Shown: piece after piece, positions 1-9,700 of the stretch
Numbering within the stretch: the first letter of the stretch is position 1
Layout of the letters: each line of letters begins with the position of its first letter
Assembly: GCA_039962225.1 (NCBI GenBank)
Contig: JAMPKV010000008.1
Coordinates: 62,001-126,000, forward strand
Reading direction: 5' to 3'
DNA: 64,000 bases
Source: Microcoleus sp. AS-A8
GTDB lineage: Bacteria > Cyanobacteriota > Cyanobacteriia > Cyanobacteriales > Coleofasciculaceae
The notes under the pieces: model-generated
Database searches by the model: none
What the model was told of the DNA's origin: nothing
The model's input: only the letters and a program-made list of their open reading frames with translations
Program-made: the position numbers and the translations under genes

Positions 1-77
1 AACGGATATAGTGGTTCTCATGTGGATGAGGTACAAATTTCTCGTTTTTCGGGGATTGGGAAGTAGTAATTTCTTGT

Positions 78-140
78 TCCCCCATCCCCCCATCTCCCCA
101 TCTCCCCATCTCCCCATCTCCCCGTCCCCCATCCCCCCAT
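78..140. repeat. C-rich short tandem repeat
   Basis: An array of the 8-base unit CCCCATCT, five or so copies flanked by imperfect copies, lies just beyond the 3' end of the Deg protease gene. The strand bias (almost no G on the plus strand) is striking. It is a simple-sequence tract; no gene is seen in it. Confidence 0.85.
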
Positions 141-142
141 CA

Positions 143-1390
143 TTACCTCTGAGCCTGCTCAATCGGAAAGGCTCCCGGCTTCACCGCTACATTCATCTCT
201 GTTTGATTGCGGCGCAACCCAAATTGTAAGTTGCTGCCAACCTGAGAATTCTCCACAGCTTTTTGGATATCCTCAGCGTTTTTCACACGTTGACCGTTGA
301 TTTTGTGGATAACATCCCCAGCACGTAGTCCAGCTTGGGCGGCGGGGGAATTGGGCATCACTTTGGCAATCAGTATGCCGTTATCTTCATTGACCGTAAG
401 ACCCGCCTGAGGATTGTTATTAATGTTTTGTTTTAACTCTGGCGTTAATGTCACCATCTGGATGCCGAGGTAAGGATGTTGAGCTTGACCCGTCGCGATT
501 AATTGCTGAGCAATCCGTTGAGCGGTATTGATAGGAATGGCAAAGCCTAAACCTTGGGCACCCTGGATAATGGCTGTATTCATGCCAATCACTTGACCAG
601 AGGCATTTAACAAAGGCCCGCCAGAATTGCCGGGATTAATCGCGGCATCCGTTTGGATAAAGTTAACCCGCTTATCGGGGACACCGACTTGAGAACTGGA
701 ACGCCCTGTGGCACTAATGATGCCTGTTGTGACAGTATTATCTAAACCGAGGGGATTACCGATCGCGATCGCCCATTCCCCTGGTTTGAGTTGTTCGGAA
801 TTGCCGAGGGTAACGGCGGGGAGATTGTTCGCTTGAATTTTCACGACGGCAACATCTGTCATCGGGTCGGTTCCGACCACTTTACCCACAAAGGTGCGAC
901 CATCTTTGAGAGTCACATTCACCGTATCGGCACCCTCTACAACGTGAGTATTCGTCAGAATCTCACCATTGCTGTTGATCATAAAGCCTGACCCTGTACC
1001 GCGTTCAACTCGCCTTTGTGGCTCTGCGGGAAGATCGGCTCCAAAAAAATCGCGAAACAGTGGGTTATTAAAAACTTGTGGCCTCCGGGACGTGACGGTT
1101 CGAGAGGAATCAATCCGCACCACAGCAGGCCCAACGTTTTCGACGACCTGGGTAATAAAATTTGTGTCTTGAATGGGTAACCGTGTGCTAGGGGGAATGG
1201 TTCCGGCGAAAGCTTTACTGGAATTTGGAGAATTCGGTGTAGCCGAAGAGAGCAAGTGACCCGATAAGAAATAATTTCCGGATAAAGTAACACCCACTCC
1301 CAGCAACACCAGTGATAAATAACTCGCAGCCTTTTTTAAAGGAAAAGAGGCAGAATCGTAAGCTTTAGAAGTTTGGTTATCGAGTACCAT
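143..1390 (-). CDS. Deg/HtrA-type serine protease with one PDZ domain
   Basis: A 415-residue trypsin-like protease of the HtrA/Deg family, expected to degrade or refold damaged proteins in the periplasm, lumen or at the membrane. A hydrophobic segment at about residues 24-42 is a signal anchor or uncleaved signal. The catalytic triad can be read as His149 (TNTHVVEG), Asp179 (PMTDVAVV) and Ser256 (GNSGGPL). A single PDZ domain fills about residues 305-405. This is the usual layout of cyanobacterial HhoA/HhoB/HtrA, and I cannot say which of the three paralogues it is. tyrA lies upstream on the same strand with a 242-base gap, so co-transcription is uncertain. No start-deciding ribosome site is obvious. 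Confidence 0.95.
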   Translation of the reverse strand: MVLDNQTSKAYDSASFPLKKAASYLSLVLLGVGVTLSGNYFLSGHLLSSATPNSPNSSKAFAGTIPPSTRLPIQDTNFITQVVENVGPAVVRIDSSRTVTSRRPQVFNNPLFRDFFGADLPAEPQRRVERGTGSGFMINSNGEILTNTHVVEGADTVNVTLKDGRTFVGKVVGTDPMTDVAVVKIQANNLPAVTLGNSEQLKPGEWAIAIGNPLGLDNTVTTGIISATGRSSSQVGVPDKRVNFIQTDAAINPGNSGGPLLNASGQVIGMNTAIIQGAQGLGFAIPINTAQRIAQQLIATGQAQHPYLGIQMVTLTPELKQNINNNPQAGLTVNEDNGILIAKVMPNSPAAQAGLRAGDVIHKINGQRVKNAEDIQKAVENSQVGSNLQFGLRRNQTEMNVAVKPGAFPIEQAQR

Positions 1391-1632
1391 GGGATTCTAT
1401 TCAAGAAATCGATTGCTGTGGATGACGCGATCCTAATTAATACCGAATCGTGGCTGTTTAGTGTCATGTCAAGAGAGCAAACAGAAGAGGTTCTACAAGA
1501 CGCTCTACAGATGACATTTACCACTTTAAAGAGTCTGTATGACGTTCTTGTGACAACCAGATGACGCCACCATGAAACGGTTCCAATTTCTTTTGGTTCC
1601 CTAATAATCAGCAATCAATCCCTATTTAAACT

Positions 1633-2469
1633 TTAAAGAAAGTGCGGACGCTGCCTATGATTTTCTTGGAGTTTTTCCTCTAAAGTTTGCCAATCTTCCT
1701 GCTCGATGAACTCAATAAATTGGTCGAGGCTGTGGCGATAGGAAGTGAGCGATCGCAACAATGACTCTCGATTATACCGCGCCATCATCATCCCCAGCTC
1801 TGGGTTGCCGCCTCCAACGCGGCTGGTATCCCGAAAGCCAGAACTGGCTAACTTTTGAGCTAACTCTAAAACGGTTGAGTCAGGTTCGCTCATACAGCTA
1901 TCGATCAAGCTGGCGCTAACCATCACGGGTAGGTGAGAAATCGACGCCACGGCGCGATCATGGTCTTCAGGACGGCAGAAATAGACTCGTGAAGTGAGCG
2001 ATCGCACAATCTCCTCTACCCGCTTCACCGCCGATGCTGGTGTCGTGTCAATCGGTGTTAGGACGTAAGGATTATCTGCAAATAGCCCTAAGACAGCCGC
2101 TTCTATGCCATTGTCTGTTGTGCCTGCCATGGGATGTCCACCGACGAAGTTGTGCCATAAAGCAGCAACTTGGTCAACCACTGCCGCCTTAACCGAACCG
2201 ACATCGGTGAGTACGGTATCGGGGGAGAGATGGGGAATTAACTGCTGTACAGTGGGTGCGATCGCAGCAATCGGTGTGCAAATAAACACAACATCGGCTG
2301 CCGCCAAAAGCGTTAGATTCTGACTAGCGTCATCCACAACACCCCGTTCAATCGCCCGTTGACACGTTTGCTCTTGGCGAGAAACGCCTAAGACTTGGTG
2401 ACCGAGTGTTCTCAAGTCTAATCCTAATGAGCCACCAATCAGCCCTAGCCCTACAATCCCAATGTTCAT
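1633..2469 (-). CDS. tyrA: Prephenate/arogenate dehydrogenase
   Basis: A 278-residue dehydrogenase of tyrosine biosynthesis. It begins with a Rossmann nucleotide-binding motif, GLGLIGGSLG, at residues 7-16, followed by a family-typical HPMAGT segment and the helix containing SHLPVMVSA. Length matches the compact, single-function TyrA enzymes without an ACT or chorismate mutase domain. Cyanobacterial members of this family generally use arogenate with NADP; that substrate choice is family knowledge and is not proven by the sequence. The ATG start sits a few bases from an AT-rich leader. The deg gene lies downstream on the same strand. Confidence 0.93.
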   Translation of the reverse strand: MNIGIVGLGLIGGSLGLDLRTLGHQVLGVSRQEQTCQRAIERGVVDDASQNLTLLAAADVVFICTPIAAIAPTVQQLIPHLSPDTVLTDVGSVKAAVVDQVAALWHNFVGGHPMAGTTDNGIEAAVLGLFADNPYVLTPIDTTPASAVKRVEEIVRSLTSRVYFCRPEDHDRAVASISHLPVMVSASLIDSCMSEPDSTVLELAQKLASSGFRDTSRVGGGNPELGMMMARYNRESLLRSLTSYRHSLDQFIEFIEQEDWQTLEEKLQENHRQRPHFL

Positions 2470-2623
2470 CGTCTTGTTTTATCAAAGTTCAGCATATGCA
2501 ACTATTAAACTAAGATTTGTGCAACGCTGAAGCTGAAGGCGACTAGACCTTCGCTGTTTTAGTCAATGCTAGGGTTGGTCGCTACCATTCGCCCCCTAAC
2601 TCAAGCTTGGGATTGACAAGGAA

Positions 2624-4192
2624 ATGAATGTCAGGGAAATTCTCAAAAAATATGCAGCGGGAGAGAGAGACTTTTCGGGTCTTAACCTTGCCGAAGTCAA
2701 CCTAAGTGGTGCTAATCTTAGCGGTGCTAATTTGAGTGAAGTGAATTTAAGTGTGGCTAACTTGAGTGGAGCTAATTTGAGTGGGGCTAACCTCAGCCGA
2801 GCTAAACTTAATGTCGCCAGACTCAGTGGCTCTAATATCTCGAAAGCCAACTTAATCCAGGCCAGCCTCAATGTTACCAATTTAATTAGGGCCGACTTGA
2901 GGGGAGTCAACCTGACTCAGGCCGCACTGATTCGTGCTGAACTAATTCGTGCTGAACTGTCTGGGGCAACGCTCAAAGAAGCGAACCTCAGTGGTGCGGA
3001 TCTGCGAGAGGCCGCCCTCAGACAAGCTATACTCAGCCGTGCTACTTTAAGTGAAGCGAACCTCCGGGGTGCCTTCCTGACCGCCAGCATTTTGGAAGGG
3101 GCGAATTTAAACAAAGCTGACCTGAACCGAGCCGACCTCAGCGATAGCAACATCAGAGAGGCTGACCTGAGGCAAGCGAATCTGAGTTTTGCCAATCTCA
3201 GTGGCGCTGACTTTAGCCGAGCCAATCTCCGCTGGGCCGACCTGAGTGGAGCCGATCTGCGCTGGGCTAATCTGAGCGATGCCAAATTAAGTGGAGCCAA
3301 CTTAATGGGGGCTGACTTAAGTAATGCTAATTTACATAATGCCAGCCTAGTTCACGCCGATTTAACTCAAGCTTCTCTGATTAAGGTGGATTGGATTGGG
3401 GCTGACTTGAGTGGTGCGACCCTGACCGGGGCGAAACTTCATGCTGTTTCTCGGTTTGGGTTGAAAACGACCGGGATAACTTGTGAGTGGGTTGACCTGA
3501 GTCCGGAAGGCGATCGCAGCGAGATTTTTTACCTCTCTAGCGAGGGGTTGCAAAAGTTTTTTAACGCAACTCAGCCGACTGTACAGATTACCATTGATGC
3601 GCCGTTAGATCTCAACGCCAATTTAGCGTTGGCCTCTAGTTACTATCAAATTGCTCATATTTACCCAGTTATTTGTAAAGCTCCCAGTCTTGAGATTGGT
3701 GCTCGAAAAACGACGATAACCTTCACGATTAGCTCTAATCTGGATCTATTCACCTTCGCTTACTTTGCCATTCTTCCCTTCAAAGATGCAGGGATAACTC
3801 ATCAAAATATTCTTGCGATCATCAATACTCTCGAAGCACCCGAACTAAATAGTTCAGGGAGCAAAGAACCAATGCAAATTAGACAATTAATTATCAACCT
3901 TCATCAAGCGATTGATAAGATTAACGCTACTGAACCCTCTAATATAGCCCCTAAAGTAATAGATTCTCTTGACTTTTTCCAAGCTCCCACTCATACCGTT
4001 ATTACTAACTCTAGCGCTCAGAAGTTGGATCTCTATTACCATCCTGCTTTTGGCAAATCGTGGATGAATCAATCTAACTTAGGCGGTCGTTCTAAAAACA
4101 ACTCCCTGCAAACACCGGAAGCGACTCTGCCGTCAGTGAGTGAGGTTATGGAATTTATTACAGGCTTTGATTATGTTAGGCAATCCCCGTAA
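2624..4192 (+). CDS. Pentapeptide-repeat protein with unknown C-terminal domain
   Basis: A 522-residue protein. Residues about 18-285 are an almost unbroken run of A(D/N)LXX pentapeptides (ANLSG, ADLSG, ANLRW and similar), predicted to form a right-handed quadrilateral beta-helix. The remaining 230 residues carry no repeats and look like a globular domain with mixed strands and helices; I do not recognise it. There is no signal peptide or membrane segment, so a cytosolic location is likely. An AAGGA-type ribosome site stands 5-9 bases before the ATG. Pentapeptide proteins are abundant in cyanobacteria and mostly of unknown role. The minus-strand open frames inside the repeat region are shadows caused by the repeats. 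Confidence 0.93.
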   Translation: MNVREILKKYAAGERDFSGLNLAEVNLSGANLSGANLSEVNLSVANLSGANLSGANLSRAKLNVARLSGSNISKANLIQASLNVTNLIRADLRGVNLTQAALIRAELIRAELSGATLKEANLSGADLREAALRQAILSRATLSEANLRGAFLTASILEGANLNKADLNRADLSDSNIREADLRQANLSFANLSGADFSRANLRWADLSGADLRWANLSDAKLSGANLMGADLSNANLHNASLVHADLTQASLIKVDWIGADLSGATLTGAKLHAVSRFGLKTTGITCEWVDLSPEGDRSEIFYLSSEGLQKFFNATQPTVQITIDAPLDLNANLALASSYYQIAHIYPVICKAPSLEIGARKTTITFTISSNLDLFTFAYFAILPFKDAGITHQNILAIINTLEAPELNSSGSKEPMQIRQLIINLHQAIDKINATEPSNIAPKVIDSLDFFQAPTHTVITNSSAQKLDLYYHPAFGKSWMNQSNLGGRSKNNSLQTPEATLPSVSEVMEFITGFDYVRQSP

Positions 4193-4243
4193 CATCCTCG
4201 CCCACTAAATCGAAGGACTATCCCTATATGGCAAGCTAACAGC

Positions 4244-6667
4244 TCAATCGGCTTCGCCAACTAATGTAAAAGCCGCCCAATTATAGGGGTTTGGTTGTTG
4301 TTTCATCGTTGTTAGCATAGCCTGACGCAACGCTTGGGCTTTGTCAGGATTTTGCTGGAGATTACGATACAATTCGGTCATCAATAGCGCAGTGGGTGCA
4401 TCGGGGACAGACCAGAGGGAGACAATAACACTGGGAGTTCCGGCACTAATCAGAGAACGAGATAACCCGATCACGCCATCGCCCGTGATTTTTCCTCGAC
4501 CCGTGTTGCAAGCACTTAGAACAACTAAGTCTGCATTCAGCTTTAAATTGAGGATTTCTCCCGATGTGAGGAATCCTTCATCACCTTGGGAAGGCGCGAG
4601 TGCGATCGCACCCGGTACGCCCAGTTTCTTGATATCATCCAGGATGCCGTGAGTCGCGAAATGCATCAGTCGCGCTTTAGACATCTGCTGGACAACACTC
4701 GTCTTAGTTGCCCGTTCACCGGTGATGGCTTGGGTATTTAAAAGCTTGGCAATTTCTATGGCTTCCTGTTCAGCAGCAGGTAATGGTTCGAGGTCGGCAG
4801 GCATTTTAGGATTGCCTACGATTAGGGCATTCTTTCCTTGCAGTTGTTCTGCATTTTGTGACGCTTGGTTTTTTCGTTGTTGGTGCGTTAGTTCGAGAAC
4901 TTGAATGGCTGGAGCGGTTAAGATGGTATGTTTTTCAATCAGGTACTGACCGGAGGCGTTTTGGAGTGCCGGAAAAGGTAATAAAAATAGGGTTTCGTGG
5001 GGGATAAAAACGACCCGTTCTGTAGGGTCTTTTGGTAAAAATTCGGCAATCGGTTGAATGAGAAGTTGATAAAGTTGCTTTCTCACCGATTCGCTACGTT
5101 GGGCGTAAGGACCCTCTAAATTCCGGCTGGCGCGAACGAGGTCTTCTAAGGACGTTGGGGCATTACTTTTTGCCTGCCCTGGCACGGGTTTAAGATTTTT
5201 CAGATCAACTTGGCGAAAGGCAACTTGACCAGTGGGTTGGACAACCCAGATGAAGAGTTTGGAGGATGGCCCACGCAGCTTGCCTTGAAATTTGAAATCA
5301 TCATCCGGGATGATGGCATACTCAACGACTGTGGCTTTTTGGGTTTTAGCTATTTGCTGAATTTGCTGAATAGTCGGTGGTTGTGCCTTGGTTTTATAGT
5401 TTTGGGCGGCTTGCGGAGATAACCGTTGACCGAGTAATTCGACAAAAGCACGCGCCCTCCCTCTCTCAGAAATTTCCAAAGCCGCTTCAGGCTTTTTCGC
5501 AGCAATCAGGATTTGTTGCAGCAGGTTGTAGGAGAATACTTGGGTGTCAAAAACGGACACATTATCCGCATCCGTCAAACCGGGTCGGAGCGATTCAAAC
5601 GCGGTTAAGGCTTGCCTGAGTTGTTTCTCCGCTTCTGGGAGATTATTCGCGCTAAACAGGGCATGACCCAAGTTATTAAAGGCCATTGCTTCGAGTTGGC
5701 GATCGCCCATTGTTTGGGCAATTTTCAGCGTCTGCTGTTGATGTGCGATCGCTTTGGGGAAGTCGCGTTGGTCTTCATAAGTTAGCCCTAAGCCTCCCAG
5801 TGTCCTGGCTTCGAGTTGGCGATCGCCGATTGCCCGTGCTAGGGTCAATCCTTGATTGTAGTAATCAATGGCTTTAGCGGTGTCACCCTTGACTTGGGAA
5901 GCAATTCCTAAATTGTTGAGAGTATTTGCTTGTCCTGCCTTGTCGTCAACAGCTTGTGCGATCGCTAAACTCTGTTGATATGTTTTAATTGCTTCGTCGT
6001 ACTTGCCTTGGTTGGCGTAAATTGCTCCAAGATTTCCTAACGCCGCCCCTTCTCCAATGCGGTCTTTGACTTCCTGGGCAATGGTTAAGCTTTGCTGATA
6101 GGATGCAATAGCTTTGTCATAATTCCCTAAGCCTTCATAAGCATTGCCTAAATTTCCCAGAATCTGTCCCTCGCCTTGGCGGTTTTTTAGCTGCTGCATC
6201 AGTGCCAATGCTTGCTGATGGGAAGCGATCGCTTTTTCGTAGTCACCCATGCCTTTGTACGCAATTCCCAGATTGCCTAGAGCTCGCGCTTCACCGTTGC
6301 GATCGCTTAATGCTTGGGTAATGGGTATCAAGGGTTGCAAGGATGCGATCGCTTGTTTGTAGTTTCCGGTTGCCAGGTAGGCTGCACCCAAGTTTCCGAG
6401 TGCTGTTGCTTCACCCTGACGTTCTTTGAGTTGCTGGTAAATTTTCAGCGCTTGTTGCCAAGATTGAATTGCTGCGTCCAGCTTACCTTGCTGATATTGG
6501 GTAATGCCTTGCTGTATGAGTTGGTCGGCTGATGTCTTACGAGTATCTTGAGCTTGAACAGAGGTCGATGGTGGTGAGAATACAGCAACAGAGGCAACTA
6601 TCAAGGGTGTTGAGACAGTGGCAAGGAAAGTAACTAGGGCAGTCAAACCAACTCTATAGGATTTCAT
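4244..6667 (-). CDS. TPR repeat protein with C-terminal CHAT protease domain
   Basis: A secreted or membrane-anchored protein of 807 residues when started at the ATG at 6667; an upstream in-frame TTG at 6709 would add 14 residues but would precede the signal peptide, so ATG is preferred. A hydrophobic signal (about residues 6-28, ending near VQAQD) is followed by about nine TPR repeats of the nucleotide-exchange/LGN-like type (residues 50-370). The CHAT domain, a caspase-like fold, fills the last 300 residues. The candidate catalytic dyad is intact: His in MHFATHG and Cys in LSACNTG. It begins 54 bases after the stop of the FHA exoprotein gene on the same strand, so the two may be one operon. 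Confidence 0.93.
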   Translation of the reverse strand: MKSYRVGLTALVTFLATVSTPLIVASVAVFSPPSTSVQAQDTRKTSADQLIQQGITQYQQGKLDAAIQSWQQALKIYQQLKERQGEATALGNLGAAYLATGNYKQAIASLQPLIPITQALSDRNGEARALGNLGIAYKGMGDYEKAIASHQQALALMQQLKNRQGEGQILGNLGNAYEGLGNYDKAIASYQQSLTIAQEVKDRIGEGAALGNLGAIYANQGKYDEAIKTYQQSLAIAQAVDDKAGQANTLNNLGIASQVKGDTAKAIDYYNQGLTLARAIGDRQLEARTLGGLGLTYEDQRDFPKAIAHQQQTLKIAQTMGDRQLEAMAFNNLGHALFSANNLPEAEKQLRQALTAFESLRPGLTDADNVSVFDTQVFSYNLLQQILIAAKKPEAALEISERGRARAFVELLGQRLSPQAAQNYKTKAQPPTIQQIQQIAKTQKATVVEYAIIPDDDFKFQGKLRGPSSKLFIWVVQPTGQVAFRQVDLKNLKPVPGQAKSNAPTSLEDLVRASRNLEGPYAQRSESVRKQLYQLLIQPIAEFLPKDPTERVVFIPHETLFLLPFPALQNASGQYLIEKHTILTAPAIQVLELTHQQRKNQASQNAEQLQGKNALIVGNPKMPADLEPLPAAEQEAIEIAKLLNTQAITGERATKTSVVQQMSKARLMHFATHGILDDIKKLGVPGAIALAPSQGDEGFLTSGEILNLKLNADLVVLSACNTGRGKITGDGVIGLSRSLISAGTPSVIVSLWSVPDAPTALLMTELYRNLQQNPDKAQALRQAMLTTMKQQPNPYNWAAFTLVGEAD

Positions 6668-6720
6668 CGCTTTTCCAGGGGCATTTACATGAATGATTCC
6701 AACCTTCAATCGCGTTGAAG

Positions 6721-9700
6721 CTAACGTTGTAAATCCAGGAGATATGACCTCAAGATGCTTGGGAAGTTTAGCTGGATTTGATTCTCTGTGGGCAGTGGAA
6801 ACTCCAGACGCAATAGTTCTGGCTGAGAGGTTGGCAGTTGAAAGAAGTCTATCTCCTCACAGTCTTCCTCCTCAGTGCGATCGCTTTTCTCTTCCTCCGT
6901 TGTCTTTTCAGACTGCTCTTGAGAGGTTCGACAGTGGCTCAAGCGATCCGCTTGCTTGTTCTGATACTCAAAGAGTTCGGTGCCAATCTGAACGCTGCCA
7001 CTACCAGAAGCATCGGTGCCGGTGTCGGTACTAGAACCCGTGTTAGTGCCAGTGTCGGTAGTAGAACCCGTATTAATGCCAGTGCTAGTATCAGTACCCG
7101 TGCTAGTACCAATCCCTCCACCACTGCCAGTGCCCCCACCCGTACCAACATTGCTATCTGTGCCACCATCGCTGGGGAGGAAAGAAGATGTTACGCTAAT
7201 GCGACCCCCACCCGCTACAACTGTCCCGTTGCCGATCAGGGGTCTATCTCGAAACGAAACAACAAGCCCTTCGTTTTCCTGGTTGGACGTGATAGCTCCT
7301 GCTGTAAAACTGACAGTTGGGTCATTGGCTGTAATCGGCGTGCTTACAGCAAATACTTCAAAATTGCTAAATGTATCTCCATTGGCATTGACAAATGTTC
7401 CATAGTTGATGAAGCCATCGTCATCTAGGCTAGGGAATATCTGCTCTCCCAGCACGATATTTCCATTGGCATCGCGTAGGATATTTCCATCCCCATCCCT
7501 TTCTATTAGTCGATAGAGCGTATTACCATTTGCATCCGTTTGAAATGTCGGCCCCACTACAAAAGAGCTGCCCCCATGCTGGATGCTGATGTTAGCACCT
7601 CCTTGAGAAACACCTGTGGCATAAATGCTAGTGGGGACAACCGCTCCTAAAACTGCCTGGCCTTGGATTTGATCGATATTGCTACCACCATCCACAAAAT
7701 CCCGAACCAGTAAGGTGTCCGTGGCGCGAAATGTACCACCTGATCTGATCGTTACATCCCCTCCATCACTACCACTGGTGTTAATCGTTTTAACTTCAAT
7801 ATTGCCCCCAGCAGACAACGATACAAAACCACCAAAGGTATCTTTGTTATCAAACTTGGACGTATCACCACCCGTTGTAATAGCTCCAGTTATGATGTTT
7901 CCAGGTGCTGAGAGGATGACAGAGCCTCCATTCGCAAAAGAAGGGGTGGTTGAGATGTTTCCCACTGTAATACTTGCAGGTGACGAGCTAACTCCAGTTG
8001 ATGTGAAGGTTGTTCCTCCTAAAGTGCGGTTGGGAGGAACAGTTGGGGAGTTTCGCAGTTCCATCAAACTAGGAAGAACATTTGGCGTATTTTTCAGTTC
8101 GGTTAAGCCTGCACGTAAAATTAGGGCTGGGTCATTTGACAGAATGAGAATATCTGAGTCTGTCCCTTGCAAAGCAGTATTCGGTCCTGTGATGGTGATA
8201 TTTCCACCCGTAATGCTTCCCCCCGCTTCTACTTTCAGGGATACTCCTTCGTAATTACCAAAACTGACATCTCCTGCTGAGCTAATAATGCCATTGGAGC
8301 TGATCGCGTTGTAACGGAAATTACCTAGTCCACCGGATACATTGAGAACTGAGAAATTTCCATCGTTGATAAAACGGCCATTTCCATTAACATTGCCATC
8401 ACTAATTAAGGTGAGATTGCCACCTGTTCGGAGTACCGATTGGGGACGGTTGAGTGCTTGAATATTAACAGCCTGATTTCCTTGAATGGTAAGATTTCCT
8501 CCCGTGCGAATGATGGAGGGATTTGCTCCATCACTCACCTGTACTGTATTTTGTGCAGCTAGCTGTATGTTGTTGGGCGATCGCAGTTGGCTTTCTTGCA
8601 CGGTTAGGTTCTGCTGTGCTGTTACGGTTAAGTTTCTCTTTGACTCCAAGCTGCTATTTTGTCCGATGGTGATGGATTGTCCCTCTAACTGTATATCCCG
8701 TCCATCGATAAATGACGTTATTAACAGTTGGCTGTTTTCTACCGTAATATTCCCCTGCGGTGCTTGCAAAATTAGGTTTTGCTCTGCCTCTAGCTGACTG
8801 TTTTCTATCCTAAGATTTCCTGGATTTCCCTGTGCTTGTAACCTCAAATCTCTCCTTGCCTGCAATTGGCTATTGGCTTGGACTACTACAGACTGTGCGT
8901 TCAAGGATAGGTCTCTGGTTGAGTTTAGCCTGGTATCTTCTAACGTTATGTTTCCTGCTGGAGCGTTTAGTCGGATGTCACCCCCGTCGTAAGATGTTTC
9001 TAGTTGACTGTTTTGTAACGTTAGGCTACCTTGCGCTGTTAGCTGTATTTCCCCTGTTCTGGAGGTGATAAAAGTATTTGATAGGAGGTTGCCGGTAGGA
9101 TTCAGATTGACATTTCTCACGGCTTGTATGCCGAGTTCATTGCCGGAGAAATCTGTTAGGGAAACATTATTGCCATTGATTTGCAAAATGTTCAAGGGAT
9201 TTGTGCCGCCAACAGCCCCCAAAATATTCACATTACCTGTGTTTCCCGCTCCCAAGGTCAGGCTTCTGGGGTTGGCATCTGAGCTATTAATGGTGTTAGT
9301 AAAGGTGATATTGGTAGCACTATTGTTGTTTAAGGTACCGAGGTAAGTATTCCCTATCAGGTTTACCGGGCCGTTGAGCGTGATACTTCCATTCGTCGCT
9401 GTAATCTGACCTCCAAGCTCAATGCTGGCTCCTGAAATTTCCAGATTTCCTCCGGTAGCGCTAATAAAAGCAAGAGGTTGCTCCATTCTAAAAGAGCCGC
9501 CACCGATACCATCAGCATTTGCCGTCAACCTAACCGACCGACCAATCGGAAAATCTAGGGACGTGACGGCTTCAACTACAATATCGTTGGTTGCTTCTAG
9601 AATGATGTCACCAGTCAGAGCTTCGAGTGTATTCTCGGATATTGTGAAGGTGCCAGTACCTTCGTTGGCCAGAATTACACCATCTGCTATTTCAGCGTCA

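Noticed and set aside
1373-1614. Small frames in the gap upstream of deg
   Set aside because: No ribosome site or family-like sequence; likely chance.
2596-3300. Long minus-strand frames over the pentapeptide gene
   Set aside because: They consist of Leu/Ala/Ser/Arg-rich repeats that mirror the plus-strand pentapeptide code; shadows.
7679-8254. Plus-strand 191-residue frame over the exoprotein gene
   Set aside because: Low-complexity Pro/Val/Ser-rich shadow of a beta-helical repeat gene; no start context.
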